Assembly: GCA_022925895.1 (NCBI GenBank) | Contig: JAKSYS010000601.1 | Coordinates: forward strand, 1 to 39,213 | Reading direction: 5' to 3' | DNA from: Fragilaria crotonensis | Taxonomy: Eukaryota; Bacillariophyta; Fragilariophyceae; Fragilariales; Fragilariaceae | DNA length: 39,213 nt | In this document: one piece after another, positions 17,253 through 26,519 of the stretch | Layout: every line of letters starts with the position of its first letter | Numbering within the stretch: the first letter of the stretch is position 1 | The notes under the pieces: generated by a model | Seen by the model: the letters and a program-made list of their open reading frames with translations, nothing else | The model's database searches: none | Told to the model about the DNA's origin: nothing | Position numbers and translations under genes: made by a program

Positions 17253-18600
17253 TTACATCCAGCTCGGGTTTATAGCCGCTGGGAATGGATTCCTCGCCGT
17301 TGACTTCAACTTCGCTTCCGGATCGTCTTCTGCAATTAATGCTTCGACAACTTTGATGGCGTTCTTGACATAAGTCTTACTGCCCATGGCCCATTCCACT
17401 TTACCATTCGGCAATTGGACCTTCTCCATATTGGCTCCAAGATATATATCGGGCTCATGGACACTTTCCGGTTTGAGCTCGTACAATTTGCCCAATTCGT
17501 CCATAGTTTGTTTTGGTTCCTTCGCGAATATCAGGATGTCATCAACGTATACCAGCACCATATCATAGTGCGTTCCGGCACTCGAATCCATACATCTGGA
17601 TCTGCCTGTGTTGATGTAAAGTTCATATGACACAGCGTTGCCGCCAAGTCCGCACGCCAGGCAGCGCCTGATGATTTGAGTCCATATAGGGCACGCGTTA
17701 CAATCAAGACTTTACCGCGGTCTTCGCCAGTTTCAATGCCGCCTTCAAACCAAATCTTCTCACGGCACGATGCGTTTAAGTATGCATTAGTTACATCCCC
17801 CGCCAGCACGTCGAGGTCGTTCAGACCAGCAATCAGAAACGCCAGGCGTACACTGTCGCGCGATACCACGCTCGAGTAAGTTATTGATCCTGGCGTGTCG
17901 GTCGTGTGCCCTCCGGCAACAAATCTTGCCTTTCGGGTGAAATCCATTTTGACGTCGAATATCACATGACATCGAATTTCTTGAAAACCAATCATCGATG
18001 GCTCCTTTCCGCTTCGTGCTTGCGCGGGTGATATCCCGTCAGCGCTTTTCCACGCGACTTTCACCTTTGTCATCTCCTTTCCTAGTGCCTTGCGCCAGAA
18101 GTCGGTTCCAGTCTCTTCGTCAATCGTCAGGGCTTCTTCGACTGTCTTTGGCACACGTATGCCGAATTTGTGGGTCGTACGCCAATAGCGTTTGACCTTC
18201 GCAACAATGCGATTTCGCTTCCGCAGAACCGTATGTACCCACCAGTTAAACGCTGGCTCATTGGCAATTTTGTTTGCCACTGCATATTCTGCAACTTGAA
18301 CAGGATAGGCGTCTTTTAAATCCTTCAATGGTAGCCAGTCCGAAGACCCGTCCTTCCACGAGACCAAAGGGACCAGCCTCGGGTTGTCGGTTTCGGGATA
18401 CGATTCCCATTACGACTTGTGGTGAAACCATCTGCGATTTGAATCGCCGAGTTGTCAGACCTGTGGTCAGTGATCTCGCTCAATAATTGATACTGATTTC
18501 CTTCAGAGTCAACCTGTGCATACATGCACTCTGCAATCACATTTGCGAAGTAGTTCTCAGTGGATCCATCGGTGAACTCCACAACGTATTCTCGGGTATC
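17253..18600 (-). pseudogene. Element 1 chromo-like segment and reverse transcriptase
   Basis: The first part (about 18600-18500) reads VVEFTDGSTENYFANVIAE. A second, similar motif, VSWKDGSSDWLPLKDLKDA, begins near 18365, and both resemble chromo-type folds. The RT follows: RKARFVAGGH, TYSSVVSRDSVRLAFLIA, LAGDVTNAYLNA (first catalytic Asp region), ALYGLKSSGAAWR and, after a one-base frame change near 17560, LVYVDDILIFA with YVDD at 17549-17538. It copies element RNA into cDNA when intact. The frame also changes near 18370-18400 and 17240-17260. Confidence 0.85.
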
Positions 18601-19800
18601 GAACAGGGGTTGGAATGTGCACGACCAATCGGTTCGCCAGAGGTACCCTTTGCACGTTTGACCACACGGCCTTTGCGTTCGCTGCCGGTACCGACATCGA
18701 ATATTAGTTCTGCATTCAAATACTTGTCAATTACGTCGTCGTTGATGTCGTCGGCATCCAACGTGTCAGGGTATCCATATCACCATAATCTTCATCGGTG
18801 CGTACGGTGCCACTCGGCACCTCATCAAACTCGTCTTGGATATAAAATCCGTCAGCTGCATTAACCATAAAGTTCTGATCTGACAGACGCTCGTCAACTG
18901 CGCGGTCGAAACTCTCGATTTCGGTTTTGACGTCATTGTTCAGGTAGTCGTCACGTACGACATGTTGTACCGTAGTTCGGGCAATTACATTGCCGGATTC
19001 AAGTAGTAGCCAATAGCATAGATCGCTCCCGACCCGGTGGGCAACACCAAGCCATCGCGCGAGACGTCGCCCGCTGCCGTCGATTTCGATTTTCTTCTGG
19101 TCATAGTACCATACGCGATCGTAAAACTCAAAGTCGATCCACTCGGATATGTCTGGTGTCTCACCGGTGACAATCTCAATCCCGGTGCGCAGTTGTTGGC
19201 CACGAGGAATTCTGTTTAGAATGTTAGTCTCATAGACCAGACCATAATCCCACAGACGAGGTGGGACTTTCCGCTTGAGCATGCGATTCCTCCATCGCTT
19301 CTTGAGCTCGCCGATTTCTCTCTCGGCCGCGTAATTCTGATTCGATCGTCCAACCTCAGATCGCTTTAACCTGATCTTCAAACGATTTACCTCCTTCATA
19401 AAGTCAGTCTTAGGACCAACAATTTCGGGAGCTCCATCAGACAATAAGGAGTCAGGAATGCCAACATCGTCGGCAAATTCGGTCAACGCCCGAGCGACTT
19501 TCGATTTCGAATCGAGAGGATGGACCGTGGTGAACGATCCGTTAGTGAATACTTGCGCGCACGTGTTACCCTGGATTGATATGACCTTCGAGAATAAGGT
19601 ATCAGTGAACCAGTCCCCGTTTAGGCGTCGCCGGTTCAGGTGTAAGTGATCAACACGATATCTTCGATGCAACGGGTGAACCGCCGTTCTTACCCCGCGC
19701 TGGGTAGTTACCTGAAGGGTTCGCTTGGCCGTCTCGAGGCCAATATTCCATTGCGACTTAGATTCTCAAAGGTTACAGTCGAGTGTCGTTCGCTCGTGAT
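18600..19800 (-). pseudogene. Element 1 integrase
   Basis: The N-terminal part (from about 19790) has a region with SERHSTVTFENLSRN and, one frame later, VHPLHRRYRVDHLHLNRRRL. The catalytic core carries the DDE triad: Asp in GDWFTDTLFS (about 19603), Asp in LLSDGAPEI (about 19438) and Glu in NYAAEREIGELKKRW (about 19324). The core is open from 19672 to 18731, the longest unbroken pol stretch in the element. It inserts element cDNA. A frame change follows near 18750. Confidence 0.85.
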
Positions 19801-20064
19801 CGTTGCGCTTATCCCACCGTGCGTCCCCGTAAGCGCAGAGGACACGAGAATAGCATTCGCATACAAAGAAGACACGCAACGCGGGTCAGAAGTGGGGAAG
19901 ATCGCCGTCGGGGTGCAGTCGAATGGGACCATATATCCCGTCCAGCGGTCGATATACAGTCGACGGCACGCGCTGGATTCCGACGCGGTGCAGACATGTG
20001 CATGTCCGCGGGATTCCAAGTCGGCGAAGTAATTTCGACAATCGGTAGATTCGACATTTCCCAA

Positions 20065-20562
20065 TCAGTGGGGACGCGTGACTCGAATGAAAGATTCGGT
20101 CCCGAAACGGTAAGGGAATAAAAATGGAATCCAAATCAAGGCCAATCGGTCGGTGCGGATCCCATGGATCATCACAAACGCCGTAGCCATGGGCTCGGAT
20201 CTGATGGGGTTGATTAAGGAGCAGTGTAAATCACTGCCAAACCACAGCACTTGGTCAGCGACCAGGACGACAGAGTCGCCGGTTGTGGGACACGTGTACG
20301 TCGTAGCACACTTCGCAATCGGGACATCTGGCTTCGGTTGATACTCCGCAGAAAAGGGAGAAACATTGCAGTACTCGCCCGAAAGTTCGAGCAAACGCCA
20401 ATTCGGTCCAGCACACGTGGTGTCAGCGTGGTTATCGATCTCATTGATGGCAATGTTGCCAGGGGTTGGTTCATTGGGCTTATGGTGTGTGGGGCCCGTG
20501 CGCCTTGCACTTGAAATTAACGCGTGTGCCTGCGCCTGACGTGCACCACTGGCCTCTGCGAG
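20065..20562 (-). pseudogene. Element 1 protease region
   Basis: The candidate active-site motif is NEIDNHADTTCAG (about 20445-20405), where DTT may stand for the usual DTG/DSG of an aspartic protease. Downstream come several Cys residues, then GLDLDSIFIPLP near 20140-20105 in another frame. An in-frame TGA near 20563 separates it from gag. The protease assignment rests on position between gag and integrase plus this motif. Confidence 0.6.
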
Positions 20563-22104
20563 TCAGGTGTTGTACGCGCCGCGACCGAAGCTACGACCGT
20601 TTTGGGAGCCACGCTCCGTTATGTCGGACACAACCGACTGGTCAGCCGGCGCACTAGATGTATTCGTCGTCTCGTTGGAGTTCGGGTTCGCTGCAGATAC
20701 ACTGCTAGTCGTTCGATTTGTATTGCTCCCTTGGTAACTCTGGTCGCCTCTTCCGCGGCCACCACGGCCGCCTTCTCGCAACTGTATGACGTAGGAGCGC
20801 ATAGAGCCAAGACGCTCCCATTCATCGGAAGTGAAATTCCGGTGAGGGTCAGTGATATCGACGTTATTCGCATATGTTCTGCGTTCGTTGCCACGCCCGC
20901 GTCCGCGACCGTCTCGTCCCCGTCCGTTGCTGCGACCACCGCGTTGGCCACTACGACCGCCGCCTTGACGGGCCCTGCCACGGCCGCCACGCTGATCATT
21001 GGATCCCATTGCGCTGACATATCGGCGTTTGTTGCCCGAGTGGCGGTTGGCATAATCCAACTGGGCTGCGGCATGAATGCTCGAAATTAGTCAGACAAGA
21101 ACTCAACGGCCTTATCGAAGTTGGCGCGATAGTTCTGATAGACGTTGACCTTTGCAGACGTGATACTTGCGTCCGTAGAACGGATACCAAGAAGCATCTT
21201 GTCGACCATCTGCTTCTCAGTTAATTCCTCGCTCTTATCTTTTGACAATACATGGAAGTTCTCCTTGAGCTTCGTGACGAATTTCTCAAACAGGAACACC
21301 TTCTCGTCCTTATAATGCAAGCGAGAGATTTCCTCTTTAGCTTTTCAACACGTTTGTTTAACTCTCCCGTGCCATCGTAATGCGCAACAAGCGCCAACCA
21401 TGCTCTTCTGCCATTCGCAGTGCGATCGTAACTTTGGATCCATGTCCAAGCATCGGACTTAATACAAGCCGATTTCAGTATCTGGAATACCAGTTTGTTG
21501 TCACGCTTGAAGTTTTCGCCTTCTAGTGGCATCTGGAAGCGCCTCATCTCATCATCGTCGAGAAACAACTCGTCGGTGTAATCCCATTCAGGGCGTACGA
21601 CATAGTCGATTGGGACCTTCGCGGCCCCATGATTGCGCTTAGCTTGTTCACAAAGCCGATCTGCCAGTTATCCCAACCAGCATCGGTCTGGCACTTGCCG
21701 GGGTCAATTATGTCGATGTCAACCTTATCAAGGTTGTGGTCAGATTCCTTTCTCGCCATTGCTGCCAACATGACTTCTCGAGTCCACATCTCAGGCTGTG
21801 CCTGTAGGCCACGTTGTCGTGGTCTTTCACCCAATAGACTAAGGCCTGAAGCCTTTTGATTTGCATCGTTCAAGGATTACTCTCCCGGTAGCAGTTGGCC
21901 TTGAGGCCATTCGTTTAGCCATCTCCGAAACATCAGGTCGCCGTTCATGGAGGCAAACGCTTCCATGGAGTCGAGTCCCTCAATATTAATGAAAGTTTCG
22001 CGATTAGCAGCATTTGCAATACCACAAATGGTAAGTACTTCATGAACAGGGTTTGGTGGTTCGGGTTCAGCAACAGCTGCGGCGACAACGGGTTCAGCAT
22101 CCAT
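20563..22104 (-). pseudogene. Element 1 gag with RG-rich tail
   Basis: ATG at 22104 (MDAEPVVAAAVAEPE). An in-frame TAA at about 21876 interrupts it. The capsid-like core includes PLEGENFKRDNKLVFQILK, WTWIQSYDRTANGRRAWLAL and KDEKVFLFEKFVTKLKENF, with frame changes near 21570, 21335 and 21085. The last part (21060-20563) is very rich in Gly and Arg (RGGRGRARQGGGRSGQRGG) and probably binds the element RNA in place of a zinc knuckle. Confidence 0.8.
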
Positions 22105-22593
22105 CTGCGTATGAATATCATTCGAGTTAGCACCTAGGTGTACATTGCGTTTGTCTTCCGGGCCGTACCACTATGGGTAGGTTGTGAGGCGGGTCACATT
22201 CCGGTCGGTACAGGGTGATCAGTCCTGACCTCATCGTGCGGTGCCTCACGGGGCCAACGGCCAATTATAGAACGTGGGCAAACGGTACCGATCGCTGACG
22301 CCCGCCATGTGGCCAAACAAGTTACGAACAGCGTATATCGAGTACCTCAAGTACATGTCGAGGAGCAAAGTATATCGAGTACCATAAGGTACGTAACGGA
22401 GTAAAAGATACGCTTCTACGAATTCCGCTGTAGGCCGTGGTATAAATATTTTCGGTAATCCTCGAAAGTGCAACGAATTCGCAAGAATGTCAAGGTACGA
22501 AATTGGCAATGCCCATGAGAATTGTACCCGCCGCTTCCGTCTCACCCGTTCGTTCAAATCCTTTCTTTCACCCTCCAGTTGGGTCTGATAAAC

Positions 22594-22770
22594 CGTTCAA
22601 ATGTGTACGTAACGGCCGACTCTTACCTTAGAGAAGACGAGATAAACGATAAAGTAGTAACACAAGAAGCGTACAAAAGTAGTAAACGATAAACTTGTGT
22701 CTACGTCTGCTCTTGTCTCTGATTACTACTGTACTAGCGGTTTCCGTACTGTATCGTCCGTATTCAAACG
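22594..22770 (-). repeat. 5' LTR of element 1 (177 bp)
   Basis: Matches 16120-16298 except for a missing GA. It is followed on the right by the second copy of the GTATG duplication (22770-22774). Confidence 0.92.
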
Positions 22771-22774
22771 TATG

Positions 22775-23565
22775 ATAATGCCGGTGGTCGTGGATGTATG
22801 CATGACTGTCATCTACATGTTCAACATACGTGGGATATTACATCATACACTGATTCATGCTTCGCGTCGTACAGGTACTGTAGTCTACTCTGTATGTTAT
22901 ATACATAGAGAACAATCTACCATAGAGAGCATACTGTAGCTGTTGTTGTACAAGTGTACTGGAGTATGGAGTGCACGGTACCTGGTACTAGTGTTATTTA
23001 CCACAGCTCCACAGCACTGAACAACTCAAAGTAGACCGCAGCAGTGCTTTATTATGTCGTATGCGACTCTCCGAGCACCACCTCGTGACATCCGACAACA
23101 TGCGTCCATCACTCCATCATCTCCACACCGTACCACCATACCGGTATCCGGTACGACTATACCTGGTATACGTATGTACCCATGCTCGGAGCTTGGTCTA
23201 CACTCTACACAAGGAACGTCGGAGTAACGAGTCATGATTCATGATTCATGACGTCATGACTTGATTCAACACTATGCAAATTGCAAATCATACACGAGGC
23301 GTGCGATCAACGTGAATCAGACGTGACGGGGCAGCGTACGGAGATGTTATGCCGTTATGCCACTCGTTTTCCAAATCCCTACTACCACGTACTGTATGTA
23401 AAAAAATGTCGACCGGAACCATCGCGTTCACAACCAACCTTGTATTGCCGTACCCAGATACATGTTCCTTCGATACGTTTGTATCAATAGTGTTGTTGCG
23501 TAGCAGTATGAAGCCGAAAACCAGGCTGGCAATGCACAACGAAGGAATATTGTCTGTTCACAGCG
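22775..23565. other. Intergenic DNA, no supported gene
   Basis: No gene recognised. It is rich in GGTAC/CTGGTAC words (22978-22990, 23140-23180) and contains a short TCATGATTCATGATTCATGA direct repeat near 23232-23255. It presumably includes the promoter of the ankyrin gene. Confidence 0.5.
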
Positions 23566-25128
23566 ATGAAGTCTGCTAGTTGTCTCAGCTCTTTCCAACT
23601 GCTTTTCTTCTTCACATCCCCACCTCTAGTGAGGGCTTTTGGTCGCTCCCATACTCGTTTCAACCGGCAACGTCTACCACTTCAGGTGATTCACGCCAAT
23701 CGGCTCGCAACATCGCCAAGCGAGGTTAACGTCGAACGTGACAGTCGACCCTTCGCACAGCGAGTTTCTGGTCCGAGAACAGCTCGCCGGTTGAATCATG
23801 CTTTCCGATATCTCTACAGGCATAATGATCCGCGCAGTCCAGTCAAAGAGTTATCCGAGAACCAGAATTTGACTAATGCTTTTGATTTTTTGACTCAAAC
23901 TGTCGGATACACCGCGGAAGAAGTTCACGAAATGCACAATTCCTTCCCTCCGCTGTTGGACTTGCATGTACAGCGGCATTTGAAGCCAAAATTACATTTT
24001 CTGTTGGAAACGTTGCAGCTGCACTCAATGGCAGAAGTGAGACAACACGTCCCGCCTCAGTACTTTGGCGCACGCTTGGAGCGGACCATTGCACCACGAC
24101 ACGCATTTCTGGTATGGAAAGGACTTTATTCATGTCGTGACCTGATTCTGATCCCTGATCGATGGCAAGAGTTCCTGCTAGCGTGTCGCAAACCAAAGCA
24201 GTTTTGCGCTCTATGCAATCAGTGGCAACATGAGCTCGATCGTACTACAGGGAGGAAGTCGAAACGGATTCGTATCAACGAGATCGAAACTTTTGATGCT
24301 TCATTTCAGCGTGGTATAATGGCGGCTGCTCGGAATGAACTCCGTCAACATGACGACTGGTCGCCTCTGGATCATGCCATTGTATCTTCCGCTGACTTGA
24401 TTAATTTGCTAATCCAGCATGGCGCGAATCCGCTGGAGCGAGATGCTAGGGGATCATCTCTCTTACATTGGGCTGCCGGAACGGGTCAATTGGATAACGT
24501 CAAAATCCTTCTGCCTCTTTTGGAAAAGGGAGTCTTTGAAGCAACGACGCGCGATGGAGCTCTCCCTTTGCACTGGGCAGCAGCCGGAGCCAATGCACGA
24601 GAATTCGGAATCGGCGGACATGTCCACGTTTGTCGATATCTTTTGGACCAAGTTGACGATGAAAAGGGCCTAGTGAATCGGCTTACCAAGGATGGAAACT
24701 CAGCTCTCATGTGGAGTGCATGGGCTGGCAGCTTGGACGTTGTCAAACTCTTGGTACGCAATCGAGCCGATCCATTCGTCACCAATCGCAATGGTTGTTC
24801 GGTTGCTCATTGGGCAGCGTCAGGTGGGAATCTCGATTGCTGCCGGTATCTCTACGAGACGGTGGGTGTAGATTTTACGTGTCGAAATCATGGAGGTAAC
24901 TCGCCACTGACTCATGCGGTGGCCTTTGGTCGTGCAGACGTTGTCAAGTGGCTACGCAAGGACGTTCTGTCAGCAAACCAAGACGACATCATCGCGGCAT
25001 CGTTGGCGCAGGACTTTGTAGCTTGGACAGAAGGCGACGAGAAGCGACAGTTGGTCCTTTCACTCTTTGATGATTGGGGCGAGGGAATTGATATGGAACC
25101 AATTACCGGTTCATACGAGCAAGTTTAA
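23566..25128 (+). CDS. Plastid-type ankyrin-repeat protein with mTERF-like N-terminal segment
   Basis: Intact, 520 residues, single exon. Residues 1-25 form a signal peptide ending ...LVRAF followed by an Arg/Ser-rich stretch, the diatom plastid bipartite pattern with the cleavage-site Phe at 25. Residues about 104-150 (FLTQTVGYTAEEVHEMHNSF, then PPLLDLHVQRHLKPKLHFLL) look like one mTERF repeat: a helix pair, a PPLL turn, then L.PKL.FL. The C-terminal half carries about six ankyrin repeats: SPLDHAI (266-), SSLLHWAAGTGQLDNVKILL (297-), LPLHWAAAGANARE (333-), SALMWSAWAGSLDVVKLLV (379-), SVAHWAASGGNLDCCRYL (412-) and SPLTHAVAFGRADVVKWL (446-). An unusual HWAA variant recurs. mTERF proteins bind organelle nucleic acid and ankyrin repeats bind protein, so an organelle expression factor is a reasonable guess, not shown. 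Confidence 0.85.
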   Translation: MKSASCLSSFQLLFFFTSPPLVRAFGRSHTRFNRQRLPLQVIHANRLATSPSEVNVERDSRPFAQRVSGPRTARRLNHAFRYLYRHNDPRSPVKELSENQNLTNAFDFLTQTVGYTAEEVHEMHNSFPPLLDLHVQRHLKPKLHFLLETLQLHSMAEVRQHVPPQYFGARLERTIAPRHAFLVWKGLYSCRDLILIPDRWQEFLLACRKPKQFCALCNQWQHELDRTTGRKSKRIRINEIETFDASFQRGIMAAARNELRQHDDWSPLDHAIVSSADLINLLIQHGANPLERDARGSSLLHWAAGTGQLDNVKILLPLLEKGVFEATTRDGALPLHWAAAGANAREFGIGGHVHVCRYLLDQVDDEKGLVNRLTKDGNSALMWSAWAGSLDVVKLLVRNRADPFVTNRNGCSVAHWAASGGNLDCCRYLYETVGVDFTCRNHGGNSPLTHAVAFGRADVVKWLRKDVLSANQDDIIAASLAQDFVAWTEGDEKRQLVLSLFDDWGEGIDMEPITGSYEQV

Positions 25129-26519
25129 AACACGGTGCAACTGTTAATTATGCGTTTGATTGCCTACGTGCCTGGCAAAACTACGGGCCTACGATGGGCA
25201 CTGTGATGAACACTGGAGTTACTTTCCGGAAGCAATATGCAGTCTTCACGGAGTGCACGCGCCGGCATGACGAGAGACAATCCTTATGCTGTATGATTGA
25301 ACTGTGAACGTGAAAATATGTGACGCCTTCCTTAACACAGTGCCGAACCGAGTTCCTGCTCTCCCCTTGGATGGCATTGTCTCCATCTGATGGCCCGCAC
25401 CTGTCAATGCATAGCTCCTAGACTGACTTTCACATGACGGTTTATTGTTTGACCCGGAGTTGCATAACAGGGGTGCAGTGGAGAGTACTGACAAGTTGCA
25501 AATACGCGGCGTTGACCCTAGATTACAGGAGTGGCTTGTTTAGAAAGTGATTATTGGCCCTGACACTGGTTGACGACAACATTGATTTCCTGCTACAAAC
25601 AGATGCTAGCTACACTGCTCACCTCCTGAAACATCAACCATGATGAAGTGTACGTGGGATTGCTGCCAGTGCTCCAACTTGTGTTGATATGAGAATGCCT
25701 TCGCTCACAACCGATTGGAGACAGTGCTATCTCCGCCACAGCATCCCTTTAAACATGTCCACTGACGTCCTTGAAATAGGTGTTGGACCTAGTTTAGGAG
25801 AGGGACTCAATAGAAGAGCCGAGAAAACCGTTTTAGTTGATGTGAGAGGCCTTTGTTTTTTTCGTACCTAGAGTGTGTAGAGTCTAGAGGAGCTTCATTA
25901 GCGTCGCTAGTACTCGAGGTTGAGGTTCTCGACTCCATCAATCATACATCATACCATTACTCTACAGGTAGTTCTCCGTGTAGGTACTAGAGAATGCAAT
26001 GATTAATTGCTCCACCCTTCGCGCCCCATCCCTCATGCCCGCACTCCCGGACATGGCTATTCAATGCCACCGTATCATCCTAAGACAAACTAGTTGCATC
26101 TTGCACCATAATTTCAGAGCCGAAGCAGAAGGAGACTGCATGTATTCCGATGTAGTAGTACTTGTACTTGTACTACTGTGTATTGTGTAGGCATGGTTTC
26201 TATGAGTAGCACCTGGTACATATACGTAGTAGAAATGTGGTGGGAAGCGCGCCTTTTTTTTGCCCCTGTACTCTGTACTACCGGCAAACGACTGATTTGT
26301 AAGTATGCTCCACAGTACTACCACACGATACTGTAGTACCAAACGGTACGACGATACTGGAATGCCGTAGTGGCTTACGCGGTCCGCAATTTCGTTGATC
26401 TCATTTCGACGATGGTGATGCAGACCCTAACGATGCAACCTTCTCGACAATCTTCCTTTCTCTAACTACCGAAACTCGGCATGAAATAATTTTCATCCTG
26501 AAAGACTTAATTCAAAGGA
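25129..26519. other. Intergenic DNA, no supported gene
   Basis: No gene recognised in 1.4 kb. It contains a perfect hairpin AGTAGTAC/GTACTACT at 26154-26177 and many CTAG and GTAC words around 25870-26350. Open frames of 60-90 codons on either strand have no recognisable feature. Confidence 0.5.

Larger units (their letters stand above)
16120..22770 (-). mobile_element. Ty1/copia LTR retrotransposon, element 1 (diatom CoDi-like)
   Basis: About 6.65 kb with matching LTRs and a 5-bp duplication. Read on the minus strand, the order is gag, protease, integrase, reverse transcriptase, RNase H. Integrase before RT is the Ty1/copia order. The gag has an RG-rich tail instead of a CCHC knuckle, and chromo-like segments lie between integrase and RT, a layout I associate with certain diatom and dinoflagellate copia lineages. 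The coding region has at least two in-frame stops and about ten frame changes. Every change is of the type expected from losing one base, although the LTRs differ only by one GA dinucleotide. Just inside the 5' LTR (minus strand) lies TATCAGACCC, part of which matches the plant-type initiator-Met tRNA primer site TGGTATCAGA. Confidence 0.93.

Noticed and set aside
20524..21090. 188-codon plus-strand frame opposite the RG-rich gag tail of element 1
   Set aside because: It is the complement of a Gly/Arg-rich coding stretch of high GC, which rarely contains stops; it has no domain of its own.
16459..22104. Programmed ribosomal frameshifting as the explanation of the element 1 frame changes
   Set aside because: Known elements use at most one such site between gag and pol. 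About ten sites within domains, with no shared slippery sequence, do not fit.
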